64,000 bases of DNA from Blastocladiella emersonii ATCC 22665 (GCA_025594325.1 JANHCV010000001.1:4774001-4838000); one strand, 5' to 3'; positions 1-10,991 are shown, counted from the stretch's first letter. Translations and numbers: made by a program. The notes: generated from the sequence alone by a model not told the origin.

Positions 1-1789
1 CTGGCATCGAGGGTGCGCTCAATGGGTCGCTGCGTATCCGCGCAACTATCACTCACCACGCCCGCCGCGTCAAACAGAGAAGCAGCGCAAGCTTGCGGCG
101 TACGGTGTGCGCATTGGCGGCGGCCTCGGCTCCATCTTCGGCGGCGTCCCGCTCAAGAAGCCCGCGCTCCCTGCCGCTCCCGCGCCCGTCCTGCCCACCC
201 CGGCCCCGGCGCCCGCGCCCACCTCCTCCGACGATGCCGCCCCGCGCTTCCCGTCGCTCCCGCGCCGCCCGGCTCCCGGCTCGCCCGTCCCCGGCCCCGC
301 CTCGGGCACCGCGTCCCCGGTCCTCGCCGCGTCGCCGCTCGTCCAGCCGTCCGCGGCTGCCGGCCACCAGCGCACCTCGTCGATCCCCAAGCTGCCCGCC
401 GGCCTCAGCCGCGCCTCGACCCCGCAGCAGGGCGGCGCCGGCTCGCCCGTCATGCTCCCGCAGCGCGTGAACAGTATCGACTCGGTCCGCTCCTCGCACA
501 GCGTCGCGTCCGCGGCGACTTCGCCCGCGCTCCACAAGTCGCCCGAGCTCGCTCCGCGGCCCATGTCGCCGCCGACCGCGCCCGCGCCCGTCGTTGCCGC
601 GGCGCCCGTCACCGTGGATCCCGAGCCGGTTGCCGCTGAGGCTCCCGCTGCTGTCGAGGAGAAGCTCGCCGCCGAGGCTGACTCTGAGGAAAAACCCGAG
701 GCTCCCGCCGCCGCTGACGAGGAGCCCGCGGCCGCGCCCCTCGCGATCCCCGCCCCGAGCAACCCGCCGCTCGCGTCGCTCACCAAGGCGCGCCCCGCCC
801 AGGCCAAGCGCCCGCCCTCGAACCTGCGCGCGCTGTCGCAGACGACTGCCGCCGTGGCGGCCCCCGTCCTGCCGCCCAAGCCGAGCGAGGCCGCTGCTCC
901 CGCGCCCGCGGAGCCCGCCCCGGTTCCTGCCCGCGCGGCGTCGCCCCATCGCGCCGCCTCGCCCCCGAGCGTGTCGACCGCCGCGCCCGCCATCGAGTCC
1001 CCCGAGCCGACCAAGCCCGAGAGCCCCGCCGTGACGGCCGCGACGCCTACGTCGCCGTCGACCCCGCCCGTCCTCGGCCGCCTCGGCCGCGTCTCGTCGG
1101 CCATCGCCAACCTGCAGGCCAACCTCGCCGGCATGGGCGGATCCGGTTCTGGCGCCGCGGGCGGCCGCACCAACCCGCCGCCGGTCCCGGGCGCGAAGCC
1201 GCTGTTCGGCGGGTTCGGCCTGCGCCGCGCCACCCCGACGCCCGCGGCGCCCGCTCCCGCGACGGAGTCTGAGCCCGCCTCGCCCAAGGTGTCGACCGAT
1301 AACCTCGACCCCCACCGTGGCCGCGCCGCGCCGCGCTCGCCGAGTCCCGTCGGGCTCCGCATCGACGCCGCCGCCGCGGGCCGCACCGGGTCGTCGTCGT
1401 CGCTCTCGGGCGCGGCGGCCGACGCGCCGATGTCGCCGGGTATCGTCCAGGGCGCCGTGGCGCGTGCGCGCGCCGGTTCGCCGTCCCCGCGGTCGCCGTC
1501 GCCGGGCACGAGTCCGACGCGCACTAAGTCCCCCGTCGTGCGGCCCGTCAGCACCGCGAGCCGCGTGTCGTCGGCGTCCGCGTCGACGACGACGCACCAC
1601 GAGTGGAGCAACGGGATCGCGCAGCACGACGACGATAACGCGCCGTCCATGGCTACCGTGATGGGGATGGTCAAGGCGCTCCAGATCGAGGTCAACGAGC
1701 TCCAGGCCGCGCTCGCCGCTGAGAAGCGCGCGCGTGAGGCGCTCGAGGTCAAGGTCGCGGCGATGGCCCAGCAGCAGCAGCAGCAGTGA
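1..1789 (+). CDS. Pro/Ala/Ser-rich protein with C-terminal coiled coil (5' partial)
   Basis: The gene enters from the left edge. A short exon (1-33) joins across a 44-nt intron (34-77) to a long exon ending in TGA at 1787-1789. The join reads GIEGALNGSLQKQRKLAAYG, followed by a Gly-rich stretch. About 450 residues of Pro/Ala/Ser-rich, probably disordered sequence follow, with many SPxR/SPSP sites that could be phosphorylated. The last 50 residues form a heptad-like helix (VKALQIEVNELQAALAAEKR) ending in a Gln run. I recognise no catalytic domain. A cytoskeletal or scaffold role is possible but is only inferred from composition. Confidence 0.7.
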   Translation, partial: WHRGCAQWVAAYPRNYHSPRPPRQTEKQRKLAAYGVRIGGGLGSIFGGVPLKKPALPAAPAPVLPTPAPAPAPTSSDDAAPRFPSLPRRPAPGSPVPGPASGTASPVLAASPLVQPSAAAGHQRTSSIPKLPAGLSRASTPQQGGAGSPVMLPQRVNSIDSVRSSHSVASAATSPALHKSPELAPRPMSPPTAPAPVVAAAPVTVDPEPVAAEAPAAVEEKLAAEADSEEKPEAPAAADEEPAAAPLAIPAPSNPPLASLTKARPAQAKRPPSNLRALSQTTAAVAAPVLPPKPSEAAAPAPAEPAPVPARAASPHRAASPPSVSTAAPAIESPEPTKPESPAVTAATPTSPSTPPVLGRLGRVSSAIANLQANLAGMGGSGSGAAGGRTNPPPVPGAKPLFGGFGLRRATPTPAAPAPATESEPASPKVSTDNLDPHRGRAAPRSPSPVGLRIDAAAAGRTGSSSSLSGAAADAPMSPGIVQGAVARARAGSPSPRSPSPGTSPTRTKSPVVRPVSTASRVSSASASTTTHHEWSNGIAQHDDDNAPSMATVMGMVKALQIEVNELQAALAAEKRAREALEVKVAAMAQQQQQQ

Positions 1790-2006
1790 GCTGTGGTGAA
1801 CGGGAATGTTGTGGACGAGGATGACATTGTAACGTATAGCGCATTTGTTTTGAACTGAATGGTGGTGGCAGCGGGTGAGAGGTGAGTGGTGGTGGCGCAG
1901 CGCGAGGGACGACTGCGCCACCCCGACCTGTCAGCCAGTCGGTCGCGCGTTGCCCCCGACCTCCGTGTGCCGAACCCGGCCTCCCCTCACTGTAGTGGAA
2001 CGACCC

Positions 2007-2014
2007 TATAAAAA
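2007..2014 (+). promoter_or_regulatory. TATA box of the PAM2-motif gene
   Basis: TATAAAAA lies 76 nt upstream of the ATG at 2090 and is followed by a pyrimidine-rich leader. This spacing fits a focused fungal core promoter. Confidence 0.6.
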
Positions 2015-2089
2015 GGCCCCTTCGCCTCCCGCGAACAGATCTCCATCAAGTACTCTCCAGTCTCACCTCCAACAAAAACCCTCTCAACC

Positions 2090-2671
2090 ATGGGCCGCAC
2101 CATCACAGCCAACAACAAGACCGTCCAGCGCACCGTCCGCCCGGCCACCTCGTCCAAGCAGGCGCCCGCCGCCGCTCAGGTCAAGCAGCAGCAGACGCAG
2201 ACCTCGAAGCAGGCTCCCGCCACCAAGCAGCAGCAGCTCGCGAAGCCGCAGTCGCCGCCGACCAAGCTCGCCACGGCCAAGCTCGCCACGGCCAAGCCAG
2301 CATCCCTGACTAGCAAGACCCACCAGCATCACAACAAGGCCACGTCGCCGACCTCGACGCTCAACATTAACGCGCGTCCGTTCTACCCGAAGCAGCAGTC
2401 GGCGGCCGCCGGCGTCCAGCAGCGCTTCCCGCAAGGCACCGTGTACCGCGCGACGCCCGTGCGCGAGCACCCTGACGACGCGTTCCTCTCGGGCGCGTGG
2501 ATGTTTGACGAGGCCCGCGTCCCGAGCTGGATGGCCGCGCAGCTGCCCAAGCAGCAGGTCAAGCAGGCGCCGACCAAGGCCGCGACCACGGCCGCCGCGG
2601 CCACGCGCCCGCAGCAGGCGTCCGGCCAGAAGCGTCCGCAGTCGCCGACCCGCGGTAACGGCCGCTCATAA
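2090..2671 (+). CDS. Small disordered protein with a PAM2 (PABP MLLE-binding) motif
   Basis: Intronless, 193 residues, starting at the first ATG after a TATA promoter. The N-terminal 85 residues are Gln/Lys/Ala/Thr-rich and include a doubled KLATA unit. Residues 89-100 read STLNINARPFYP, which fits the PAM2 consensus (x-x-L-N-x-x-A-x-x-F-x-P) recognised by the MLLE domain of poly(A)-binding protein. A second possible short motif is FLSGAWMFDEARVPSWMAAQ (132-151). The C-terminus is basic and Ala-rich. PAM2 proteins usually act in mRNA deadenylation or translation control, so a Pab1 partner role is inferred. The rest of the protein matches no family I know. Confidence 0.75.
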   Translation: MGRTITANNKTVQRTVRPATSSKQAPAAAQVKQQQTQTSKQAPATKQQQLAKPQSPPTKLATAKLATAKPASLTSKTHQHHNKATSPTSTLNINARPFYPKQQSAAAGVQQRFPQGTVYRATPVREHPDDAFLSGAWMFDEARVPSWMAAQLPKQQVKQAPTKAATTAAAATRPQQASGQKRPQSPTRGNGRS

Positions 2672-2762
2672 GTCGGGCGAGAGAGTGTGATTGAATACCC
2701 GGTGGTGCAATGGATGGCGTGCATTGTGTCTCAATAGTGCGTTGTGTGAATGTTTCCCCTGT

Positions 2763-4545
2763 TCAGCTGAGGGCCATGGCGTACGCGGCGAACGTGGCCG
2801 CGACCTCCTCAAGGTCGGCCGGATCAAGCGCCTCCATCATCTACAGAGCGATTAATCGGTCAGTCTCGTGGACGAACACGTCTCGATCATCGAAGCGCAC
2901 AGCAGCAGACGTGTGGTGGTAGCGGAAGTAGACGTCGTCGGGCGTGTCGCTCATCCACTGCCCGCACACGGCCTGGCTGCACCACTTCGCCACGTCTTCG
3001 CCGGCACCGCCGCGCTCGACGTGCCACCCGCGGCCGCCGGCCTGGCGCACCGACTCGCCGACCTGGACGAAGCCCTCGAACGTCTCCTCCGACAGCCCCG
3101 CACCGCCGAGCGTGAGTCCGCGCGGCGTAAAGACGCCCTCGTCGCTCTCGAGCGCGACCAGGACCTGCTCGTCGCGGTGCGCGCCGTAGTACGCGTTGCC
3201 GCCAAACACGCCCGTCTCCTTGGCCGTGAACAGGACGACGCGCAGGGTGCGGCGCGGCACGTACTGCGCGACATGCCGCAGCAGGTACAGGGCCTGGTAC
3301 GTGACCATGAACCCGGCGCCGTCGTCGACCGCGCCCACGCCCTTGTCCCAGCTGTCGATGTGCCCGCCCAGCAGGATCACCTCGTCGGGACGCTCGGTGC
3401 CGCGGAGCTCGATCACCGTGTTGCGGCTCACCGCCGTGCCGAGCTCCGAGGCCATGGTCAGGTGGAGGACCGGCGACGTGCCGTGCGACCGCGCGAAGAT
3501 GCGCGACACGATGTTGGCGTCCTCGACGGCGAGCGCCGCGGCGGGGATGCTCGCGCGCTTCGACGTGCCCGTGTGCGGCGAACGCATCGAGTACGGCGTC
3601 ACCGACTGGATCAGGCACGCGAGGGCGCCCCTACGTGACGCATTGGGTCAGATCCTCGCGCTAGTCGGTCAGGAACAGGAATACGTGCCACTGAGCGGCC
3701 CGCTCGGCTGAAATCTGGCGGTACTTGGACCCGGTGCCGTAGCCCTCCCACTTGTGGTTGACGAGTACGATCTTGTCGCGCAGCAGGCCCTGCGCGCCGA
3801 CAGTCTCGAGCTCCTCCAGCGTCGATACGACGTAGACGGGCGCCTTGATGCCCTCGGGTGGAGTTGACGGCGAGAACCTACTCGGAGGTGTGTGAGTTCC
3901 ATGCTGGGAAAAGACTGGGCAGAGCTTAGACGTACCCGAGACCCACAACGGCGAGGTTGGTCGTCCAGGTGTCGGTGATGAGCGTGGCCGACTCCTCGCC
4001 GCGCGTCCACTTCGGGATCGTCACGTCCTCAGTGTGGACGTCGAAGCCGTCGGCCTTGGCGCGCTGCGCCATCCAGTCGATCGAGTTCTCGAGCGCTACC
4101 TCGCGGATGGCGGCGTCAGCGGGCGCCCAACGCGCGCGGAGCGTTCGGTACGAACCCTTGGAACCAGCGGGCCGAGGACCGTACGTGTCTACACCACGCA
4201 AGGATCGCGTAGTAAGTGACAGGTCACAGCAAAGATCAGCGAGAATCCTGCCGTACCCGTAAGCTCAGCAAGGCGGTCCCACGCCGTCGTGACGTTGCTG
4301 CCCGACTGGAACGCCTTGGTCTGGACGCGCCGGAACAGCGTGTCGACGGCCTGCGTGTACTCGGCGCGGCGCGTGTAGCCCTCATGGAAGGTCGAGAGCG
4401 CGCTCTTCGCGAACTGAACGCGGGACGGCGACGAGATGAAGCCATCCGAGAGGGAAGTCTGGTCGCGGTGCAGCGCAGCGATGGGCGACGCGTCGGTCCC
4501 GCCGGACAAGAGGACGGCCAGCAGGCCGAGGATCAGAAGCTTCAT
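2763..4545 (-). CDS. M28-family metallopeptidase (carboxypeptidase Q-like), secreted or vacuolar
   Basis: Five exons (4545-4257, 4188-3936, 3877-3692, 3630-2901, 2840-2763) give 511 residues. A signal peptide (MKLLILGLLAVLLSGG) starts the protein. Family hallmarks follow: DTYGPRPAGS, then a PA-like insert (STPPEGIKAPVYVV...KIVLVNH), then the di-metal centre GGHIDSWDKGVGAVDDGAG (His333, Asp335, Asp345), E404-S-D406, and YHHT near the end. The usual TAEE motif, whose first Glu is the general base and second a metal ligand, reads T-A-K380-E381. The Lys codon is AAG at 3221-3219. Metal binding therefore looks intact but the catalytic base is missing. The last exon (MMEALDPADL...) matches the usual family C-terminus and supports the final intron. 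Confidence 0.88.
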
Positions 4546-4896
4546 GGTTTACCGTCGTCGTGTTGCTGAGGAGCGAGGACCGTTGACGGGCAGCCGGCCG
4601 CGTCTTGGGCTTCGCTGGGTCGGCGATCACGTCACCGCGTCGACGCGACCGGATCACGCGAGACAATCTTCACGTGGTGCGATAGAATAAATCCGCATCA
4701 TTACCCGTGTCCGTATCCGCGCATCGTTGTCAGCGTCGGCCGCGTCTCACTGCTGTCTCGCGAGTCACACGTGATTGTTTGACGCGAGATCGGGTTCAAA
4801 GAGATTGCGCCTACCAGCACGCCCCACCATAGGCCACCGCACAGCATCCTGCACGGCTCTCTACTATCGGTGGAAACTCGAGCAAGATGTATACTA

Positions 4897-5703
4897 CTAC
4901 TTTGGCACCGAGCACGACATCATGCGCTGCACCGCGCCAACGAGAGCCACGATGGCTGCCGCGTCGACCCCGGGCGCGACCACAATGTCAATCGCCTTCG
5001 TAAGATCAAAGCGCTTGGCCGAGGTGACGCGCGCAATGTGCTCGCCGCCGTCTCGCGGATGGCCAAGGAAAAAGTACAGCTCGCGCTGGGTACCCTTGCC
5101 AACGAGCACAGCTCCCGCGACCGTCGTCGCCTCGACCGTGAGCCGTTGCATGCCGTACTTGAGCTTGACCGAGATTAGCTTCTGCGACTTGGTCGCGTCC
5201 TGCCGCTGGTGGTACCCGGGCAGCGCGTTCGGGTCCTCGGCCACGGCGTCCCCGGGGTTGTTCTCGATCGAGCCGGGCGACATGCCGCTCATGGCGCGCA
5301 TGAACGAGCTCGGGATCTGCTGCTGCACCCACATCGGGACCTCGTGCACGCGGAGGATCTGCGCGGCGCGGTCGATGAACGAGTTGGACTCGAGGAACAT
5401 GGCGACGAGCGGCGTCTGGCGGACAGCGTCGCTGACGATCAGGTGCGCGACGCCGATCGGGACGTGGCCCGCGCACTCGTACTGGACGACGCCTGTCGCC
5501 TTGTCGGTCACACGCATGGTCACCGGCCACGTGTAGCCGAGGACGGTCTGTGGCTCGTCCTTGATGATGTCCATGCGCAGCTCAAGCGGAGCGGATGTCC
5601 GAACGTGCTCATGGCCCACGATGGGAAGAATGTCGTCAAGGAAGGCCAACGACAGGTCGCGCGACGAATAGTCGGTCTTGGACGTTGAGAAAAGCGATAA
5701 CAT
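4897..5703 (-). CDS. Protein of unknown function, possible tubby/LURP-one-like fold
   Basis: Single exon, 268 residues, from ATG 5703 to TAG at 4897-4899. No signal peptide or membrane segment is visible. The C-terminal part alternates short strands (GAVLVGKGTQRELYFFLGHP, then RVTSAKRFDLTKAIDIVVAPG) and ends in a hydrophobic helix (VDAAAIVALVGAVQRMM). A 'V-A-P-G-V-D-x-x-x-I-V-A-L' ending is typical of LURP-one-related/tubby C-terminal-like barrels, so I suggest that fold at low confidence. The Pro/Asn-rich loop near residues 150-165 is unstructured. It is divergent from the CatSper-like gene, with about 400 nt between them. Confidence 0.6.
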   Translation of the reverse strand: MLSLFSTSKTDYSSRDLSLAFLDDILPIVGHEHVRTSAPLELRMDIIKDEPQTVLGYTWPVTMRVTDKATGVVQYECAGHVPIGVAHLIVSDAVRQTPLVAMFLESNSFIDRAAQILRVHEVPMWVQQQIPSSFMRAMSGMSPGSIENNPGDAVAEDPNALPGYHQRQDATKSQKLISVKLKYGMQRLTVEATTVAGAVLVGKGTQRELYFFLGHPRDGGEHIARVTSAKRFDLTKAIDIVVAPGVDAAAIVALVGAVQRMMSCSVPK

Positions 5704-6107
5704 GGCAAATCAAAGTGGGAACAGAGGGGAGCGAGAACCGTGCACGGCAGGCCGGTCCCTGTCATGAGCTGACCAACGATACGCAAGCAAAGCGGCCCAC
5801 ATGGGCCTCTCGGTCTTTTGTCGATCGCGCCACTTCATGGATTCGTCATCTCTGACGCCGTCCATCGAGAGCTCGGCGGTGAAAGCTCGAGCTTTCCACG
5901 GCGAGAGGAGAAAACGCGTCGAGACGCGTGGTCACGCGGCATCAGCTGACGACCTGCAGCGAGACAGGGACGCGTCGAGGGACGCGTTTTTCCTCACAGC
6001 GGTCCAGCAAGCACCTCTCGCTTACCGAAAACCCATGCAAACCCTGCAATGAAAGCTGCCCTTGAGCACTGAGTAACCGCAAAGAACCTTTCAACCGCCA
6101 GTTCATC

Positions 6108-8569
6108 ATGGCCGCACCAGGAGACTTGCCGCCCGGAATGGCCGCTGCCGCGGCAGCCGTCGACGGGGACTCGAGCGCACACTCGATCCTGCGTTCCTCG
6201 CTAGACGTTGAGTTGACGTACCCGGCCTTTCGATTGGTGGGTACCGCCTCGCGGAGTAGCCCGGGTGCACAACTGACCACCCTCCCAACGACCGCAGCCC
6301 GGCGTGTTTGACCGCAAGTTCGAGGCCAACTTCCTGTTCACCAACGCCGACGCAGACTCGCCAAAACACTTTCACCGCGTTTTCCACCAGCACACGGCGT
6401 TCCCGCCGAACCGAAAGTACTCGATTCTGGGCGACAAGGCGGGTCAGCAGGCCGCCATGGCGGCGGCCCTCGCCACGGTCGGCGGTGGATCGTCGGCATC
6501 GCTACCACGACCGGGAGACGGAGACGCGACGGGCTCGAACGGGGATCTTTCGACGTCGACACTGCCACGACCGTCACCGGCCCTCAACGCGTCTGGCGCT
6601 GCAGGGCAGGGACCGAATGTGGCCAAGCGGCGAGGCGCTGGCGACCTCAACCTGATCGCCATGGGCGCCATCGACGGCCGGCTCGCGCTCACCGAGGATG
6701 TCGACAACACGTACGACAATTTCGCGTTGTGGCTCTCGAGTCACCTCGCTGACTCGTGTCCATGTCCTTGTAGCGACTCGTACTCGATCGTCCGCAAGCT
6801 CATTTTCGGTAACGCGAGGCGAATGGTACGCTCGCTGTACGCACAACCCGAGCTCGGCCTCACCTGATTGGTTGATCTGTAGAACGTGTCACGTCTCGAG
6901 CGCAAGGACATCAACTTCTCGTCCATCGTCGACATTGACGACGAGGCGTTCGAGAGCTACGTGACCGACGACCTCGCAGGCCGACTCGGCGAGGGCACCT
7001 TCTTCCGCTTCGTGATGCTCCTCGTCATCATCCTCAACTCGGTCATGATCGGCATCCAGACTGACACGAACATGGTACGCGCTCCTCCCGTCGCTCGCGG
7101 GCGAAACTGGTGCTGATCCATCGCGTCGAGTAGCGGTTGCTCTACGGACCAACATTCGCGGTCATGGACTCGATCTTCCTGTCCATCTTCATCATGGAGA
7201 TCCTGTTCAAGTGGTACTACGCATTCGCCAACTTCTGGAAGTCGGCGTGGAACTGGCTCGATGTGGCGCTCGTCGTCGTTGCCCTGCTCGGCCCACGTAC
7301 GCTCTGCTACGACCGGGGACACGGCCCGATGCTGATTGCCATACCATCGTGTAGTCATCACGTTCGGGCAGTCGAGTCGAATCCTCAAGATGTTCCGCAT
7401 GATCCGCGCGTTCCGAAGTCTGCGCAGTATCAGCGCGCTGTCGGGCATGTACACGGTCCTTCAGGTCGTCGCGCGCAGTATTCCCGGTACGGACTCGAGC
7501 CGAAAGTCGCACTCGGTGCCGCGATGCTGACCATGCACATCGCGATCCGTAGACATGCTCAACATCACGCTGCTGTTGTTCATCCTCATGTTCATCTTTG
7601 CCGTGGTCGGCGTCACGCTGTTCGGCACCGTGTACCCCGAGCGGTTCGGCGATCTCGGGACGGGTACGCACGAGTCGGGCGTAGACCACGCATCCCGTCG
7701 CAACTCACATGTTTGGCATTGTGTAGCCCTGTTCTTCCTGTTCATCCTGGTCACGCAGGACGGATGGGTGCAGCTGTTTGACGAGCTCGAGGCACGTCAG
7801 CGTTCCGTTCGCCGAACTGCATTTCAGCGCTGACGCTCGCCCTGTTCTTAGAGACGGGGCCAGTTCACGGCCGGTGCCATCTACTGTGTCATCTTCGTCA
7901 CGCTCGGCGGCTTCGTCTTCTCGAACCTGATCGTGGCCGTGGTCGTGACCAACCTGGTGCGCCGCTGCGAGCACTAACCCGAAACTCGAGGCGCTACTGA
8001 CACCGCGCGCGTGCGCTCTCGGGTAGGAATTGACGTACGAAAACATCAAGAAGCAGATGCGCGTCAAGTACCGGCGGCTCAAGTCGCGGGCGGGGATGCG
8101 GCGCAAGGGCGGCGAGGCGCAGCGGCCCGTCACCAACATTGCCGAGGGCGACGAGCCGACGTTCCTCAACCAGATCCCGTTCGAGCTGCCCGAGTTTGAC
8201 CGCATCACCGAGTCCAAGCTCGAGAACTACTACCTGCTGCTCATGATCATCGAGGACAACTTGAAAGAGTACGTCAAGATCAAGGAGTCGCTCAACGAGG
8301 TATGCTTGTCGCGTGTTGTCTCCGCTGAAGCGGGACGCTGACACTTGGACATGGTGCGGTGCGTAGATCCTCATCGAGCTCAAGGAGATCAACCAGGCGC
8401 AGGCGGACGAGGACGACCAGGACGACCGGCTCAGCAACGACGAGGACGAGCCAGAAAACATGGTACGCGCTCGTCGTCGCGCCTCTCCGCATCGCGTTGC
8501 TGACATTCGACGCCCGTACAGGACACTGGCGACGCCCTCACACGGCTCATCAACATGCAAGGCCGGTGA
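6108..8569 (+). CDS. Single-domain voltage-gated cation channel, CatSper-like
   Basis: Twelve exons, about 602 residues: 6108-6236, 6298-6725, 6774-6825, 6883-7074, 7134-7296, 7355-7486, 7553-7663, 7727-7806 (or to 7791 with a GC donor), 7852-7956, 8027-8299, 8367-8462, 8522-8569. One six-helix ion-transport unit is present: S1 about 243-263, S2 about 278-294, S3 about 308-322. S4 carries R330, K333, R336, R339, R342 and R345, one basic residue every third position. S5 starts MLNITLLLFILMFIF. The pore loop is FLFILV-TQDGW (412-416), then S6. The filter fits the CatSper consensus T-x-D-x-W. The cytoplasmic tail has a helical ENYYLLLMIIEDNLKEYVKI segment and an acidic end. A Ca2+-permeable tetrameric channel is likely. 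Whether it is a true CatSper orthologue needs a tree. Confidence 0.85.
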
Positions 8570-9054
8570 GGAGAGCCACAGGCCGGCCGCCCACACGCGC
8601 GCGCGAGCGCGACGGCCCTGCCCTCCCCGTTCCTGCGAATACATCCCGTACATCCGCACCCGCACAGCCCGGAATAGAGTTACGCCCCGCGAGATCGGCG
8701 GATTCGGCGCGCGGTGTGGCGCAGCGCGTCGGTGCCGGGGGCTCGTGATGTGTGCGGCGTGGCGGTCAGGCTGACACGGGTCGCTCCGATTTCGCCGAGC
8801 TTCCGAACGACGCGCCTGCGCCCCAACCGGCGCGCGCGCTTCAACGGCACGACTTTTCGCGCTAAGGCTCGCAGGGCTGCGAATCATCGTGCGTCAGAAC
8901 GCGCTCGCGAGGCGGTTGATGCCCCCAATCGCGACGGGAGCGCGCCTACAAAAGCTTCGCGCTCCCCCTCGCCCGGCCCCGCGATCGACTAGCGCTCTTC
9001 CACTCGGCTACCCCTGCTACGAACCGACCCACTTGACGCAACCGACCGACCACC
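8570..9054. other. Intergenic, presumed promoter of homogentisate dioxygenase gene
   Basis: No open frame here looks coding. A TACAAAA element at 8947-8953 lies about 100 nt before the downstream ATG and is a weak TATA candidate. Nothing else stands out. Confidence 0.4.
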
Positions 9055-10629
9055 ATGACGGCGACCCCGACCACGTTCGCGCCTGCGTTCGCGGCGCACC
9101 ACAAGGACAACCCGACCAAGGTGTCGGCCAAGCACGCGTACGCGTACCAGTCGGGCTTCGGCAACGAGTTTGCGTCCGAGACGCCCGGCTTCGAGGGCGC
9201 GCTGCCCGAGGGCCAGAACACGCCGCAGGTGTGCCCGTACGGCCTGTACGCCGAGCAGCTGTCGGGCTCGGCCTTCACGGCGCCGCGCGGCCACAACCTG
9301 CGCACTTGGATGTACCGCATCCGCCCGTCCGTGTGCCACACGCCGTTCGCGCGCGCCAACCTGCCGACCGCGCACGTCGTCCGCCACTTCGCCGACGGCG
9401 AGTGCGAGCCCACGCCCAACCAGCTACGCTGGTCGCCGCTCGACATCCCCAAGGCCGGCAAGGTGCCCTTCCATGCCGGCCTCCACACCTTCTGCGGCGC
9501 CGGCGGGCCCGAGACCAAGTCCGGCCTCGCCATCCACATGTACACGGCCAACGCCGACATGGAGCGCACCTCCATGTACAACTCGGACGGCGAGTTCCTG
9601 ATCGGTACGCTCTCTAGCTCGTTGCAACCTCATTGCTCTCCCGGATCTCGCGTGCTGACCACCGATTTCCCGCGCGCCCATCTAGTCCCGCAGCAGGGCG
9701 CGCTCGACATCAAGACCGAGATGGGCAAGCTGTACGTTGCCCCGAACGAGATTGCCGTGATCCCGCGCGGCATCAAGTTCTCCGTGTCGCTGCCCGACGG
9801 CCCGGCGCGCGGCTATGTGCTTGAGGTGTACAACGGCCGGTTCGAGCTGCCCGACCTCGGCCCGATCGGCGCCAACGGCCTGGCCAACCCGCGCGACTTC
9901 CTGTACCCGGTCGCCACCTTCGAGGAGGTGTCGGGCGAGTTCACGGTCATCAACAAGTACGCCAACATCCTGTGGCAGGCGTCCATGGACCACTCGCCCT
10001 TCAACGTGGTCGCGTGGCACGGCAACTACGCGCCCTACAAGTACGACCTCGCCAAGTTCAACGCCATGAACACGGTCACCTTCGACCACCCGGACCCGTC
10101 CATCTTCACGGTCCTGACCTGCAAGAGCAACACGCCCGGCGTCGCCATTGCCGATTTCGTCATCTTCCCGCCACGCTGGGCCACGGGTGAGGGTACCTTC
10201 CGCCCGCCCTACTGTACGTTCGCTCTCCCCTGCACCCCTCATGCAGAAGCCAATGCTAACTTTGACTTTTCGCTTTATCTAGTCCATCGCAACGTAATGA
10301 GTGAGTTCATGGGATTGGTGAAGGGCGCGTACGAGGCCAAGGCCGAGGGCTTCGTGCCCGGCGGCGCGTCGCTGCACTCGATGATGACGCCGCACGGGCC
10401 CGACGCGCCGACCTTCGAGAAGGCGTCCAACGCCGCCCTCAACCCCGTCCGCGTCGCCGACGGCACCATGGCCTTCATGTTCGAGTCGTCGCTCATGATG
10501 ACCGTATCCAAGTGGGCGCTCGAGGAGTCCAAGAAGGTCCAGCAGGACTACTGGACCCACTGGCAGGGGCTCAAGTCGCACTTCGACAAGGGCAACAAGG
10601 CCGGCGACAAGGCCAAGCTCAAGTTTTAG
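9055..10629 (+). CDS. hmgA: Homogentisate 1,2-dioxygenase
   Basis: Three exons (9055-9604, 9686-10213, 10283-10629) give 474 residues. Both introns (81 and 69 nt) are multiples of three without stops, so an unspliced reading stays open and would wrongly add residues. The protein cleaves homogentisate to maleylacetoacetate in cytosolic phenylalanine/tyrosine breakdown. Hallmarks: [12 protein letters not shown] near the start, [26 protein letters not shown] across intron 1, IPRGIKFSV, and [11 protein letters not shown] across intron 2. The non-haem iron ligands can be placed at His361, Glu367 and His397 ([13 protein letters not shown]). Their spacing of 6 and 30 equals that of the human enzyme (335, 341, 371). 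Other pathway genes are not adjacent. Confidence 0.97.
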   Translation: MTATPTTFAPAFAAHHKDNPTKVSAKHAYAYQSGFGNEFASETPGFEGALPEGQNTPQVCPYGLYAEQLSGSAFTAPRGHNLRTWMYRIRPSVCHTPFARANLPTAHVVRHFADGECEPTPNQLRWSPLDIPKAGKVPFHAGLHTFCGAGGPETKSGLAIHMYTANADMERTSMYNSDGEFLIGTLSSSLQPHCSPGSRVLTTDFPRAHLVPQQGALDIKTEMGKLYVAPNEIAVIPRGIKFSVSLPDGPARGYVLEVYNGRFELPDLGPIGANGLANPRDFLYPVATFEEVSGEFTVINKYANILWQASMDHSPFNVVAWHGNYAPYKYDLAKFNAMNTVTFDHPDPSIFTVLTCKSNTPGVAIADFVIFPPRWATGEGTFRPPYCTFALPCTPHAEANANFDFSLYLVHRNVMSEFMGLVKGAYEAKAEGFVPGGASLHSMMTPHGPDAPTFEKASNAALNPVRVADGTMAFMFESSLMMTVSKWALEESKKVQQDYWTHWQGLKSHFDKGNKAGDKAKLKF

Positions 10630-10991
10630 ATGCCTCGTGTGGCCGGTCGTGGTGGGCCGAGCAGTTTGAAGGGCGCGAGTGCATCGCGTCAGCCGAGGCG
10701 ACTGATGGATGTTCGTCCAGTGTAATATTAATTTTGTCTATACGCTCAACCACACTGGCTCTCCTGCTCAGGACGAGCGAGACGCGGAGAGAAGTCGGGC
10801 GCTGGTTCGGGCTCTGCTGGGTTGGACGCGAGCGAAGCGCTCGAAGCGGCGTGGAACAGGCGCATGTGTGTGGCGCAACGCGTCGCGTCGTCGAGCTCTC
10901 GGCTGCCGATCCCACGGCCCTTCCTCTTGCTGCTCTCAAATCCACCCTTGCACTTCATGTAACGCTAGTCTATCTCCATGCATCTGCAACA

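Noticed and set aside
53-1921. Two long minus-strand open frames opposite the Pro/Ala-rich gene
   Set aside because: High GC keeps antisense frames open. Their products are Arg/Gly runs without domains, and the plus-strand frame has the splice join and coiled coil.
4790-4830. GGGTTCAAA considered as a tRNA B box
   Set aside because: No matching A box, acceptor stem or TCC end around it.
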